Shown here: positions 16,055 through 24,449 of the stretch, one piece after another
How positions within the stretch are numbered: the first letter of the stretch is position 1
Layout of the letters: every line of letters starts with the position of its first letter
Virus record (IMG/VR): IMGVR_UViG_3300044999_000048
Location: 1 to 53,709 of that record
Direction: 5' to 3' (one strand)
DNA length: 53,709 nucleotides
Origin: a virus
Made by a program: the position numbers and the translations under genes
Notes under the pieces: model-generated
Seen by the model: the letters and a program-made list of their open reading frames with translations, nothing else
Databases searched by the model: none
What the model was told of the DNA's origin: nothing

Positions 16055-17677
16055 CTAAAGCCCCCCCGCAGTCGCTGCTTCGATCTTATAGTGCGGGTAC
16101 TTCTTCTTAAATTCGTCGGCTTCTTCTTGCGTCATTTCTTCCTGTGTCGATTGTTTGCCGTCTGTAATCGTAAACTTCTTGGTCGCGCCAACGCCTTTCG
16201 GGCCGGGCTTACCACCATTCATCGAGGGCGGCGTTGGGCTCATGCCGAAGCCGGTGCTGCCAGTTACTTCCCGAATATCTTCGGCGGAAAACCCGCGATC
16301 GGCTAGTTGGCTGCCAACGTGTTGCAGCATGTTGTCGTACTCTTTTTGATCGTCCTTGTTAACCGCGCTACGCGCCTTGATGCGCAACGAGCCTTTCCCG
16401 GCGCCCGGCTCGACAAACTCTCTCCAGCGTTTGTTGGACGACAGATCATTGTAAATACTCTGCTCTATTTGAGCCTTTTCCGGGGTTGGAATCTGCCGCG
16501 GCTTCTCGCCAGACTTGGTGGGATACGTAATGTCCATCCACTTTTGAGCCGCTTCCTGCTCGGTCGGCTCACGGCCAAGTTCTTTTTGTAGCGCAAGCTT
16601 GATGTTCTTTTTGAGGTCCGCGTTTTGCTCTTCGTACGCAGTTGGCTTTTGACCTACCTTGTTCCAGTACGCCTGGTCGGCCAGGTAGAGATCGAGCGCG
16701 TCGCGATCGTCCTTCACGTCCACAGGCCGGCCCGTCAGCTTGTTCGTTGCGCGCTTGCCGATCATGTTTTGGTAGATCGTGAACGGATCGGTCTTGCCTT
16801 CCGGCAGGTACACGGACAGCACGCGCTCTTCGGTCGGCGAAAGCGGCTGGTTGCGCTGTTTTTTCTCATACGCCGCCATGCCGTCGGTGGCCATCGTGCT
16901 TTGCAGTTTGAGCGTCGCAGTTTCCGCGTCGCGTTTCAGTTGTGTTGCGCGCGGATCGGGAATCTCTTTGAGGTTTCCAGTCAACGCCTGTTGCTGCGCG
17001 AGCAAATTTGCAGCCTTTTCCCGGTCTTCATCCGTCTTCACGCCGTTAGAAAGCAGGCCGGTAAGCTGTTTATTCACGGAATCAACCTGGTCCATTTGCT
17101 CGTTGGTCTTTTTCTCCCGCTGCAACTGAAGCTGCTGCTGTTGCTGCTCCGGGGAAGGCCCGTGAGGCTGGCTCATCATCTGCAGTATTTGCGGGCTCTT
17201 GTAGAGCTGGAGCATTTCTTCGGTCCCGAATTGCGGCTTCTGCGCTGTTAGGTTTCCGCCCATGCGCGACAGCACGCCCTTGATGCCCTTTTTCTTTGGC
17301 TGGCCACCCGGCTGCGTGTAGCGCTCTACGTTGTCAATCCACACCTGATACGCCTTGCCGAGATTGGCCGTTGCCTGCTTGCGCGCGTCTTCCGGCGCAG
17401 AGGGATCCGAGGCGGTCGCCTGAAGCTGCTGGTAGGTTTGCCAAGCAGAGGTAATAGAAAACTGCGCGGTCTGCTGCATTTTTCTTTCATGGACATCTTT
17501 GCCGGCCAGCATTCCGTGCAGAAAATTCGAAGCAATATTAGCGAATTGACCGGCGTGGCCCGTACCCGATGCCGGCGCCATCTGATTGGGCTCTGGACGC
17601 GGACCTACCGGCGTCGGCTCCGGAATTTGTATCGGGGGCGGTGAAAGGTCGTAAACCGGATTAGGTCGACCACCCAT
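16055..17677 (-). CDS. Large Gln-rich helical protein, putative internal virion protein
   Basis: 540 residues. Pro-rich N-terminus, a coiled-coil region rich in Gln at about 170-220 ('EQQQQQLQLQREKKTNEQMD'), and an acidic C-terminus ('MTQEEADEFKKKYPHYK'). It sits between a CFI-domain protein and the giant polyvalent protein, the place of internal core proteins in short-tailed phages. Overlaps the preceding gene by 17 nt. Ends in TAG immediately after GCGGGGGGGCTT, the G7 tract relevant to the next frame. Confidence 0.65.
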   Translation of the reverse strand: MGGRPNPVYDLSPPPIQIPEPTPVGPRPEPNQMAPASGTGHAGQFANIASNFLHGMLAGKDVHERKMQQTAQFSITSAWQTYQQLQATASDPSAPEDARKQATANLGKAYQVWIDNVERYTQPGGQPKKKGIKGVLSRMGGNLTAQKPQFGTEEMLQLYKSPQILQMMSQPHGPSPEQQQQQLQLQREKKTNEQMDQVDSVNKQLTGLLSNGVKTDEDREKAANLLAQQQALTGNLKEIPDPRATQLKRDAETATLKLQSTMATDGMAAYEKKQRNQPLSPTEERVLSVYLPEGKTDPFTIYQNMIGKRATNKLTGRPVDVKDDRDALDLYLADQAYWNKVGQKPTAYEEQNADLKKNIKLALQKELGREPTEQEAAQKWMDITYPTKSGEKPRQIPTPEKAQIEQSIYNDLSSNKRWREFVEPGAGKGSLRIKARSAVNKDDQKEYDNMLQHVGSQLADRGFSAEDIREVTGSTGFGMSPTPPSMNGGKPGPKGVGATKKFTITDGKQSTQEEMTQEEADEFKKKYPHYKIEAATAGGL

Positions 17678-18407
17678 GCTTATACTTTGCTTCCGCCTTC
17701 TTGAGCGCTACATCAAACAGCGCCCGGAATGCTTGCTTTAGCCAAACAGATTTACTAATCACCCTAGCAGCACGCTCGCCGTACTTGCAGTAGGCGGCCA
17801 CCACGTACTTTCCGATGAAAGTTTTTGCGTAATCGTTCGCGAGCCATCGACGTACCAGGGTTACGCGAGGCCCAGTAAAGAAGTTTTCTTTGAACACCAC
17901 GGCGGCAATCCAACAAGCAGCCATCCCCGCCCCACTCGCGAGCGACCCGAAAAAGCCCATCGTGCTGGCCTTATTAGCCGACTGGTTCTGCATCACGCTC
18001 TGATAGCCCTGCAGAGCGTTGGCCATTTCGTTTACAGAGAGCCCCAGTCCCGTCGACGCAAGGTTCGCGAGCGCGGGGAAGGACGACGTGTACGCGGACG
18101 TCTGAAGGTTCCCAATCTGCGCGGCCTTCGATATGTCTGCTTCCTCGATCGCAAGGTTCGCCTCCCCGCCGCGTGGCGCATTCGCTAGAATGTTTTTCTT
18201 TGTTGCTTCTGTATTTCCAATGATCGAATTTACCGACGGCGCAACCGCACTAAAAATGGCGCTCGGGTCACCGCTGGAAAGTTTCGTATAGTAAGCTTCT
18301 GCGGCCTTCAATCCAGGTGCAGTTGTCGCGTAAGTTTCAGCAGATTGCTGCTGTGATTGCTTCGCCGCTTCGTCTGCTTGTGTTTGAGCTGGAGGTCCGC
18401 CACCCAT
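17661..18407 (-). CDS. Putative internal virion protein with C-terminal CFI-like domain
   Basis: 248 residues. The N-terminal Ala/Gln/Ser-rich helical half (1-150) resembles phage internal core proteins. The C-terminal 85 residues begin 'GMAACWIAAVVF' and end 'YCKYGERAARVISKSVWLKQ', matching the layout of the CFI-CTERM-type domain (C[FW]IA.A.F, then Y.KY....A..I....WL). SD is the GGAG arm of a dispersed palindrome, 7 nt before ATG; the ATG overlaps the upstream TAA (TAATG). Confidence 0.65.
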   Translation of the reverse strand: MGGGPPAQTQADEAAKQSQQQSAETYATTAPGLKAAEAYYTKLSSGDPSAIFSAVAPSVNSIIGNTEATKKNILANAPRGGEANLAIEEADISKAAQIGNLQTSAYTSSFPALANLASTGLGLSVNEMANALQGYQSVMQNQSANKASTMGFFGSLASGAGMAACWIAAVVFKENFFTGPRVTLVRRWLANDYAKTFIGKYVVAAYCKYGERAARVISKSVWLKQAFRALFDVALKKAEAKYKHGWST

Positions 18408-18934
18408 TACACCACTCCAAATTTGGAGCTTCTCTTACGATTTGCCACCTGTTCTGCTTGAGTCATCCAAACGCAATTCCCTGGCTCATAGTTTCCAACG
18501 TCTCCGAAACGGCCTAAAGTTGTTCCCAAAGGGCGCGGCCCCATATCAGTCAAAAAATTCTCGAAACTTTCCCATCGTGGAGAAATTTTAACGCCTGCGC
18601 CGCCATAATACTTCCACCGTGAACTTTTTGGATTCGTGCAACGATAAAACATATGTTCCCAGCTTCGATATTCTGGTGTTTCTGTGCCATTGGATGCATG
18701 CCCATGAGTTTTACAAATCGCATTCCCAGACATTCGAGCAGACATGAGTTTTCTTCTGAGACAGCCACAACTCTTTGCGTCACCGCTTCTCAGACTTGTC
18801 CTATTAACTACCACAATTTGCTTACAAGCGCACAAGCAAAGCCAATGCACGTGTCCATGTTTCGATATTCCAGCAGGCCACTGGACAGTCAACTCACCAA
18901 ACTTTTGTCCGGTTAAATCTCTAAGTGGTGGCAC
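18407..18934 (-). CDS. Homing-endonuclease-like zinc protein (free-standing)
   Basis: 175 residues. The N-terminal half has a Cys-rich zinc site ('WLCLCACKQ' and 'KSCGCLRR') of the 'LTGQKFGELTV...CxC' type. The C-terminal half, 'YRSWEHMFYRCTNPKSSRW ... YGGAGVKISPRWESFENFL', ends 'YEPGNCVWMTQAEQVANRK', the N.xPGNC.W.T..EQ..N+ signature of phage HNH-like mobile endonucleases. It sits between two late genes with no spare bases: start GTG overlaps the upstream TAG and its TAA overlaps the downstream ATG. Probably a mobile gene captured in the operon. Confidence 0.7.
   Translation of the reverse strand: MPPLRDLTGQKFGELTVQWPAGISKHGHVHWLCLCACKQIVVVNRTSLRSGDAKSCGCLRRKLMSARMSGNAICKTHGHASNGTETPEYRSWEHMFYRCTNPKSSRWKYYGGAGVKISPRWESFENFLTDMGPRPLGTTLGRFGDVGNYEPGNCVWMTQAEQVANRKRSSKFGVV
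18415..18428 (-). repeat. Dispersed palindrome copy 6 (Shine-Dalgarno copy)
   Basis: Perfect CTCCAAATTTGGAG; GGAG ends 7 nt before ATG 18407. It lies in the 3' end of the endonuclease-like gene. Confidence 0.85.
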
Positions 18935-19557
18935 TACGTTTCCACCTTTCCAAATCTTGTGCCAAAGTGCCGTAAAAATTCTTCACGCATCAAATAAACC
19001 AACATGGCCTCTTCTGGTCCGCGCCCGGTCATAAAAAACAAAGGAAGCCTGCCAATCTCATGGAAGTAATGTTCCCGGAAGAATTGTACAGCCAATCGGT
19101 TCGATGGGAGCAAGGTTCCGTAAAGAATAGCAACCCCCTCTTTGTTGAAAAACCAGTCCAGCGCAATCCTGGTCAAATCACGAATCTCCGGTCGGCCCCA
19201 GTACTTTCTTAGAAAACAATATCCAATGTTCGCTTTCGTCCACGGTTTCGGGTTGCCATATTCTGACAAAAACGCATATCCCATCACATCACTGTCAGCT
19301 TTCGAGAACCCTATGACGAGCGGCCAGCGGCTTAGTTTTTCGATAAATTGCGGAAGCGTGATTTCTTCTTCTCCTGGGAAAATTCTACGCAGGAGACGGT
19401 CCTCTTTGGTGCGGGCGAATAAGTAGGGGATGGTCGAGTCAGGGAAAGGACTCCCCTTTCCCGACCAAAACGGCGATAGGTACACCTCGTTTGTTTCGTT
19501 AGGGCCAAGCTTCCTTGCCTCGATCGGAGGCGGTACCGCTGTGAGTGTCTGGTTCAT
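18934..19557 (-). CDS. GNAT-type N-acetyltransferase-like virion gene
   Basis: 207 residues. The core has GNAT shape: 'GYAFLSEYG' strand, 'ANIGYCFLRKYWGRPEIRDL' in place of the acetyl-CoA loop, then 'GVAILYGTLLPSNRLAVQFFREH' (the N..A..F...GF block). The P-loop R/QxxGxG is degenerate (RKYWGR). Such proteins occur beside tail genes in several short-tailed phages; substrate unknown. ATG overlaps the upstream TGA (ATGA). Confidence 0.75.
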   Translation of the reverse strand: MNQTLTAVPPPIEARKLGPNETNEVYLSPFWSGKGSPFPDSTIPYLFARTKEDRLLRRIFPGEEEITLPQFIEKLSRWPLVIGFSKADSDVMGYAFLSEYGNPKPWTKANIGYCFLRKYWGRPEIRDLTRIALDWFFNKEGVAILYGTLLPSNRLAVQFFREHYFHEIGRLPLFFMTGRGPEEAMLVYLMREEFLRHFGTRFGKVET

Positions 19558-19883
19558 GTCGTTTTATCGGTGATCAGCCCTAGCCCGGCCAGCGCCGTCA
19601 GCAAACTCGCGAGCGCGGCGTTGCCGCCCCTGCTTCCTGTAACCGCAGGCACCGTGGAAGGTACAATCTTCCCCACCGCGTTCAGGTTGTGCGTCTGCAA
19701 ATCCAAGTCTCCGCTTAGCCGTTCCCCAGCAACCAGCACCACCACACCGTTGTAGCCAATCAGGGAGTTGACTGCCTGCGCGAGTTGCAGCAATAGGTTA
19801 TTTAGCCCGGCCAGACGTGGGTCCTCCATGTCTGATTTTTTGATCTCGCGATAGGCAACTTGAGGTGCTGCGCTGACTGCCAT
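19554..19883 (-). CDS. Small tail-associated protein
   Basis: 109 residues. N-terminal polar helix, a central 'NNLLLQLAQAVNSLIGYNGVVV', beta-rich 'AGERLSGDLDLQTHNLNAVG' and an Ala/Leu-rich end. Strong SD (GGAGG) just after the nozzle gene; overlaps the GNAT gene by 4 nt. Probably a minor tail or fibre-joint protein judged by position only. Confidence 0.6.
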   Translation of the reverse strand: MAVSAAPQVAYREIKKSDMEDPRLAGLNNLLLQLAQAVNSLIGYNGVVVLVAGERLSGDLDLQTHNLNAVGKIVPSTVPAVTGSRGGNAALASLLTALAGLGLITDKTT

Positions 19884-19884
19884 T

Positions 19885-22875
19885 TCAGACGCCTCCCTGG
19901 GCCGTTATCTGCCCGAACGGGAATCTACCATAGCCCTTGTCACTGGTGATAGGTTTAACCTCAAGAAACGACTCGCCGTACAATTGAAAATCGCTCGCGC
20001 TGGTAGCCACAAGCCGCCATAGTTTGCCCTTAAAAGCAGGGAATCTCTTTTTTACCGAAGTCCGCACTACTGTTTGAGGCAGGTTGAATGAATACGACGC
20101 AGTCGCCGACCCTTCCAGGTACACATTGAACGTAATCCCGCCAGCGTCAGGACCGACATATTCAAAATAGCCTTGCTTGACGAACTTAAACTCGTCGGTT
20201 CCCATCTTAATCCAATAGCTGTCGTAGGTCTTCCGCTGCTCTGCGTCGACCGCGGCCTTGATGTGCCACTGATAAAGATGTACGGCCGCGACGGTCGGAG
20301 AAACCGAGCCCGTGATCCGCAACGCCACATTTTTAGAAACCTGTCCGTTTCCAGTATTGATTGGAAACGTAACCTGCTTCCTCCCGGCAACCCCACCCAC
20401 AGTTCCTAGACTCACCACCGTGGCAGTGTTGTCAAACAAAAGAAAAACGTTGAGCGTGCTTCCGCCCGTGTCGAGATCCAGCGTGAATTCGTTGTAGACC
20501 TTGTCGTTTCTCGGATACCCCTGATCAAGGGATGGAGTCTCTAGATTGAGTGGTATCGCTACAGATTGGCGAACGCCAACAACGAATCCTTCCTGATCCC
20601 AATCGCTGCGGCGGTCCTTGTAAATCATGCCGTCGCCCAACTCGGAAATGATCAGTTCTCCCGTGTCCTCCTCGAAAAACATCGCGTCGCAGGAGACCGA
20701 ATCGTTTCTCCAGCGTTTATTTACCGTATCGTAGATCATGCGGCGCTTGGAGCCGGAAACGCCTGTGTAACACAGGAAAAATTCACCTTTATTGTAGGCA
20801 GCAATCGTGGAGGACCGCTTGGTAGAATCCAGTGGATCAAGAGGCCCTAAATTAGGTTGCTTGTCCGAAAAGACCCACTCGATTTGCTCGCTGATGTAAG
20901 TCGAGTCATCCGCCAAAAACGAATACACGCCATCGTAAGACAGGTAAATGATCGACTGCTCGGCAATGGCCCAGGCAAAGTTTGCCGACAAGCCGTGCCG
21001 CGAGCCGGTAGGAATCGGTTGAGGCGTTCCTCCACCATAGGACAGAATGCGATAGACACGGCTCTGCGTGAACACGAACACTTGCCCGCGAATTGCCACG
21101 ACGGCCATGATCGGATCGCTCGGAACTCCAATTTCGATGTAATTCTGCGGCGGAAACGATTCCGGGTTTTGCGGCTTGGAATAGTACAGCCGGTTGGGAT
21201 TAACCGGATCTCCGGCCAAAAACGCTTGCTGAGAGCCGATCGCCGCTAGGTTCATCGCCTGTTGCGGCTTCGAATTCATAATGACAGGAACCCCACTTGC
21301 ATGGGGAAGCTGAAAAATAGCTTTAAACTGGGTCGTGCTTAAAACCTGATTGACCAAAACAAATTCTTGGTTAACTCCCGAATCCACGATCACGACTTGA
21401 TACGGATAAAAAGTCGTGGCATCGTTCACGGTCATCGTCACAAAGCCGGCAGCCGTGGCTCCATTTATCGTGGAATTGTATTGAGAAGCCAGCGTCGTCG
21501 TGCAAGGCGGATCGTTGTCGATCTGCAGAACCGGCTTAGTCGCAATTGTAGAATCCGGAAAAACATCCAAAAAAGAGCCAAACAAAAACGATACGGGCAC
21601 CGTCCCAATCAAGAGCCACGCGGCGAACAAGGTTCCACCTCGCCGATAAATCCGAAAATGGGTCGCTTGACCATCGTTGTACGAGAATGTCGTGGCCGGC
21701 CAAGTCAGCAAAACCGGTTGATTGGTCGGCGCCACCGTGTTTCGGGTAACGAAAACCGCCGTTGGATTGGATTCTCCGCCTGTATTTTGATTGTAGAGCG
21801 TCATCCGGTAGTCGTAATTGTTGGCGTTTCCCGTCACGTCGGGCCCGGGAGATATGATCGCCATGGACCCGCCGAGCGCTAGCGCTTCATTGAAAAACGG
21901 AACGGCAATCGCAAAACTCGCCGTTCCCCCCGTTCCGCTACGAACCGTCCAAGTGCTGTTGTAGGTTGCGTCCGCGTTGCCAGTAATGGTTACCTTAACC
22001 CCGGTCGGCACATCCACCGTCGGCGGAGAAAACAGAGCCACCGTGGCAAGAGACACGGCAGCCACTCCTCCATTGCTGTTGGCAAGGCCGCTCGAGCCAT
22101 GCACAAATTGAACGGTTTTCTGGGTCGGATCGGCCGGAATGGCGGTGATCGTCCAGGTCCCGTTGTAAGCCGCCACGCTGGCGCCGGCTATCCGGATTTG
22201 ATCTCCCACCTGCAACCAAGCAAAAGCTCCTGAAAAAGCAGCGGTTACCGTGACAACATTTCCAACTTCCACGCAGGCGTTTGAAGCGGCCAGGTTTTGA
22301 TCGCCGTTCGACGTCACCGAGGCAATAGGCAAACTGAAACCGACCGAGGCATTGATAAATCCAAAGGGAGGAAGAACTCCCCAGAATTGAAGAGTGGAAA
22401 ACAGCCCATTGTCCTTGTACATCGCGCTCTGGTCCGCGAGAAAGATGTAAGGTGTTGAAGAAAAAGCTGGGCGGTAGGTAACAGCACTTAGAGCATTTCC
22501 ACTAATATTTGTGCCAGGAAGTAAAATCTGTGTGTAGGCGCCGTTTGTATCTCCCGTACGCCTCCAGGCTGGCCGGCCAGGGCCGGAAACATCATGGCCA
22601 AAAGCGTAACGGTATGTATTTGTTCCAGTTGCCTTCAAACGGCCAAACGAAGTAATCGTCAGAGGGTTAGGACCGTTTACCAACGGAAAATTATTTGTTC
22701 CATTCGTGGTGATCGCCGTACGGCCTAGCCGGCTGCTGAGCGCACCCTCTTGCCGCACCTCGAAACCATCTAAATTGAAATAGGTGCCTTCCGGGGCGCG
22801 ATCCCGCGCAAACAAGGCCACAAGCCCTTTGGACGTAAAGGCGTAAGGATATGGGACATAGGACTGCTCGCTCAT
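19885..22875 (-). CDS. Tail nozzle/tail tubular protein B-like
   Basis: 996 residues, beta-rich. The N-terminus 'FARDRAPEGTYFNLDGFEV' and central 'QQAFLAGDPVNPNRLYYSKP ... IEIGVPSDPIMAVV...RGQVFVFTQSRVYRILS' match the beta-propeller tail nozzle (gp12/tail tubular B or stabilisation-type proteins) of podoviruses. Two insertions of about 80 residues between 190 and 340 look like immunoglobulin-like repeats ('YNGTWTITAIP', 'YNSTWTVRSG'). ATG overlaps the upstream TGA. Confident as a tail protein, moderately so for the nozzle. Confidence 0.8.
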   Translation of the reverse strand: MSEQSYVPYPYAFTSKGLVALFARDRAPEGTYFNLDGFEVRQEGALSSRLGRTAITTNGTNNFPLVNGPNPLTITSFGRLKATGTNTYRYAFGHDVSGPGRPAWRRTGDTNGAYTQILLPGTNISGNALSAVTYRPAFSSTPYIFLADQSAMYKDNGLFSTLQFWGVLPPFGFINASVGFSLPIASVTSNGDQNLAASNACVEVGNVVTVTAAFSGAFAWLQVGDQIRIAGASVAAYNGTWTITAIPADPTQKTVQFVHGSSGLANSNGGVAAVSLATVALFSPPTVDVPTGVKVTITGNADATYNSTWTVRSGTGGTASFAIAVPFFNEALALGGSMAIISPGPDVTGNANNYDYRMTLYNQNTGGESNPTAVFVTRNTVAPTNQPVLLTWPATTFSYNDGQATHFRIYRRGGTLFAAWLLIGTVPVSFLFGSFLDVFPDSTIATKPVLQIDNDPPCTTTLASQYNSTINGATAAGFVTMTVNDATTFYPYQVVIVDSGVNQEFVLVNQVLSTTQFKAIFQLPHASGVPVIMNSKPQQAMNLAAIGSQQAFLAGDPVNPNRLYYSKPQNPESFPPQNYIEIGVPSDPIMAVVAIRGQVFVFTQSRVYRILSYGGGTPQPIPTGSRHGLSANFAWAIAEQSIIYLSYDGVYSFLADDSTYISEQIEWVFSDKQPNLGPLDPLDSTKRSSTIAAYNKGEFFLCYTGVSGSKRRMIYDTVNKRWRNDSVSCDAMFFEEDTGELIISELGDGMIYKDRRSDWDQEGFVVGVRQSVAIPLNLETPSLDQGYPRNDKVYNEFTLDLDTGGSTLNVFLLFDNTATVVSLGTVGGVAGRKQVTFPINTGNGQVSKNVALRITGSVSPTVAAVHLYQWHIKAAVDAEQRKTYDSYWIKMGTDEFKFVKQGYFEYVGPDAGGITFNVYLEGSATASYSFNLPQTVVRTSVKKRFPAFKGKLWRLVATSASDFQLYGESFLEVKPITSDKGYGRFPFGQITAQGGV

Positions 22876-23297
22876 TGATTGACCATCATAGGCGAGAATT
22901 TGGAGGCTTGCATTTGGTCTGCTTCCATCTCCGCCGCCAAGGTTTCCGACGCCAGCAAGAACATCCGCGCCAGCATAACCCCAAAATCCACTTTTTTCTG
23001 GCAGAATTTCGCACGTAAATCGTCGCGCTGCTCGCCATCTTTGGAAAACGCTCGAGCGAGCGTCCCGTATTTCAGGTACATCGTAAAAATATCCGGCAGT
23101 ACAAACGGCGTCAGAAACGTCAACGGATTGACAGTCTCCTTCACCGAGTACCAGAGCTGGGCGGTAATGCCGTTGATGTCCACGAGGGGCCAGATCCCAA
23201 AGTTGTCGAGCCCGATTTCATCCTGAAACCACGCTTTTGGGTCGTCGGTCGCGTGATCGGACTGCCAATTTGGATTATCGAGGTCCAAAGTCAGCAT
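22872..23297 (-). CDS. Tail protein, distal part; frame continues upstream to amber at 23442
   Basis: 141 residues from the first in-frame ATG, which has no SD. The frame is open for a further 48 codons upstream (23298-23441) with sensible protein ('NEFLIKVRPVYSSATQALSI', 'YPQPASAIRIERISST') and no start codon, up to the TAG ending the 23774 gene. In podovirus homologues as I remember them, the sequence runs '...YLN.AQ.EFL...', so TAG stands where Gln is expected. I think 23774-22872 is one protein of about 300 residues read through, or disrupted by, an amber codon. Confidence 0.7.
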   Translation of the reverse strand: MLTLDLDNPNWQSDHATDDPKAWFQDEIGLDNFGIWPLVDINGITAQLWYSVKETVNPLTFLTPFVLPDIFTMYLKYGTLARAFSKDGEQRDDLRAKFCQKKVDFGVMLARMFLLASETLAAEMEADQMQASKFSPMMVNQ

Positions 23298-23441
23298 CGA
23301 GGTGTTGGTCCAGGCTTTCTTTGTGGAAGATATCCGCTCGATCCGGATGGCGCTCGCTGGCTGCGGATAGACCCTCGTAGCAATGCTCAGCGCTTGCGTG
23401 GCACTGCTGTATACGGGGCGAACTTTGATGAGAAATTCATT

Positions 23442-23774
23442 CTAGGCGTTGGCGAGGTATCCGAGCATCTCTTGCTGCGTGAACAGCCCACTTGGGAAGG
23501 TAGCTCCGCTCACTGTATCGGCGGCTAGGTGGGTACTCGCAAACGTGGCTGTAAACGTCGTGGCAGTCACAGCGGTCACCGTCACCGCCTCCACATTTGG
23601 AGTTCCGCGGCCAATCACGAGGACGGCGCCGACGTAGATCCCGGTCATCACGGGCGGGCTCACCATCACGCTTCCGGGCGCGCCCACGGCCGTACCAAGG
23701 GTGGTATCGACGAATGGCTCAATGAGAACGAAGCTGACGTCTTGAAGAATGTCGATCGGTAAAACAAGCCCCAT
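23442..23774 (-). CDS. Tail protein, proximal part ending in in-frame amber
   Basis: 110 residues ending 'LFTQQEMLGYLANA' then TAG, with the frame continuing 'NEFLIK...'. A beta-rich insert ('GAPGSVMVSPPVMTGIYVG', 'TVTATTFTATF') interrupts the N-terminal helix. The segment before the stop is half of a motif (QxEhLxYLxxAQxxFL) common in a tail-completion-type protein of short-tailed phages. Starts by TGATG overlap with the preceding gene. Contains palindrome copy 7 read as TPNVEA. See the paired distal part 22872-23297. Confidence 0.7.
   Translation of the reverse strand: MGLVLPIDILQDVSFVLIEPFVDTTLGTAVGAPGSVMVSPPVMTGIYVGAVLVIGRGTPNVEAVTVTAVTATTFTATFASTHLAADTVSGATFPSGLFTQQEMLGYLANA
23589..23602. 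repeat. Dispersed palindrome copy 7 (intragenic)
   Basis: CTCCACATTTGGAG, one mismatch, read as TPNVEA. Confidence 0.65.
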
Positions 23775-24448
23775 CAGCGCACCTGCGTGTCACTGGCCTG
23801 CGCCGGAACGCCCGCAGACCGAGTAAAGCGCAATTTCCCGATCCGGTCTCCAAATTTGGAAAGCTCTCCCATCTTTGAAAGAAACCGCTCATACTGCACC
23901 AACCCGTTCACGAAATCAGAACCGCTTTCCTTTAGCCTAGCCATCGAAGCTGCATAGCTAGCGAGCGATTCCTGGAAACCTACGCTGAACGGAACCGTCT
24001 CTGTCCCGGTGTACGGACTCGAAACAGACACAGGAAAATTCAAAGTAGTTAGAAAAACCTGCACAGGTGCAGTCAGCGTCGGGTAGATCCCAAACTGTCC
24101 AACCCCAAATGGGAACCAACGGAGCGGCAATGGTCCGGAATCAGCTTCCCAATTGTGGCGGTCCTGGTCTAACGCCCAGAACGAGGTTTTCTCAATCGTT
24201 GTCGCGCCGTCCATCCGGGTAACCACGAATGCCGGGGAAACGAGCGAGAACAGCCGGGTATTGGCCGCGAGCGTGAAGGGTGTGCCAGCCCGGACCTGGG
24301 GAAGCCCAGTGATAAGAATCGCCTCCGACATGGCCTCGACAAGCAGAGGCCGTAGCTCGTTTTTCAAATTCCAAAACACACCTACACCATCTCTTGTTTC
24401 CTCAAGGCGATCCTGCACCAAAACCTCGAGATCTGAAATCGTACTCAC
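23774..24448 (-). CDS. Virion/tail-associated protein
   Basis: 224 residues from GTG 24448. Helical N-terminus ('DLEVLVQDRLEETRDGVGVF'), a beta core, and a helical C-terminus with palindrome copy 8 read as LSKFGD. Its position among tail-tube genes and the layout 'FWNLKNELRPLLVEAMSEAI' suggest a tail-completion or head-tail joining protein. No specific family recognised. Confidence 0.6.
   Translation of the reverse strand: MSTISDLEVLVQDRLEETRDGVGVFWNLKNELRPLLVEAMSEAILITGLPQVRAGTPFTLAANTRLFSLVSPAFVVTRMDGATTIEKTSFWALDQDRHNWEADSGPLPLRWFPFGVGQFGIYPTLTAPVQVFLTTLNFPVSVSSPYTGTETVPFSVGFQESLASYAASMARLKESGSDFVNGLVQYERFLSKMGELSKFGDRIGKLRFTRSAGVPAQASDTQVR
23848..23861. repeat. Dispersed palindrome copy 8 (intragenic, last base altered)
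   Basis: CTCCAAATTTGGAA, inside a coding sequence; 13 of 14 bases match. Confidence 0.6.
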
Positions 24449-24449
24449 C

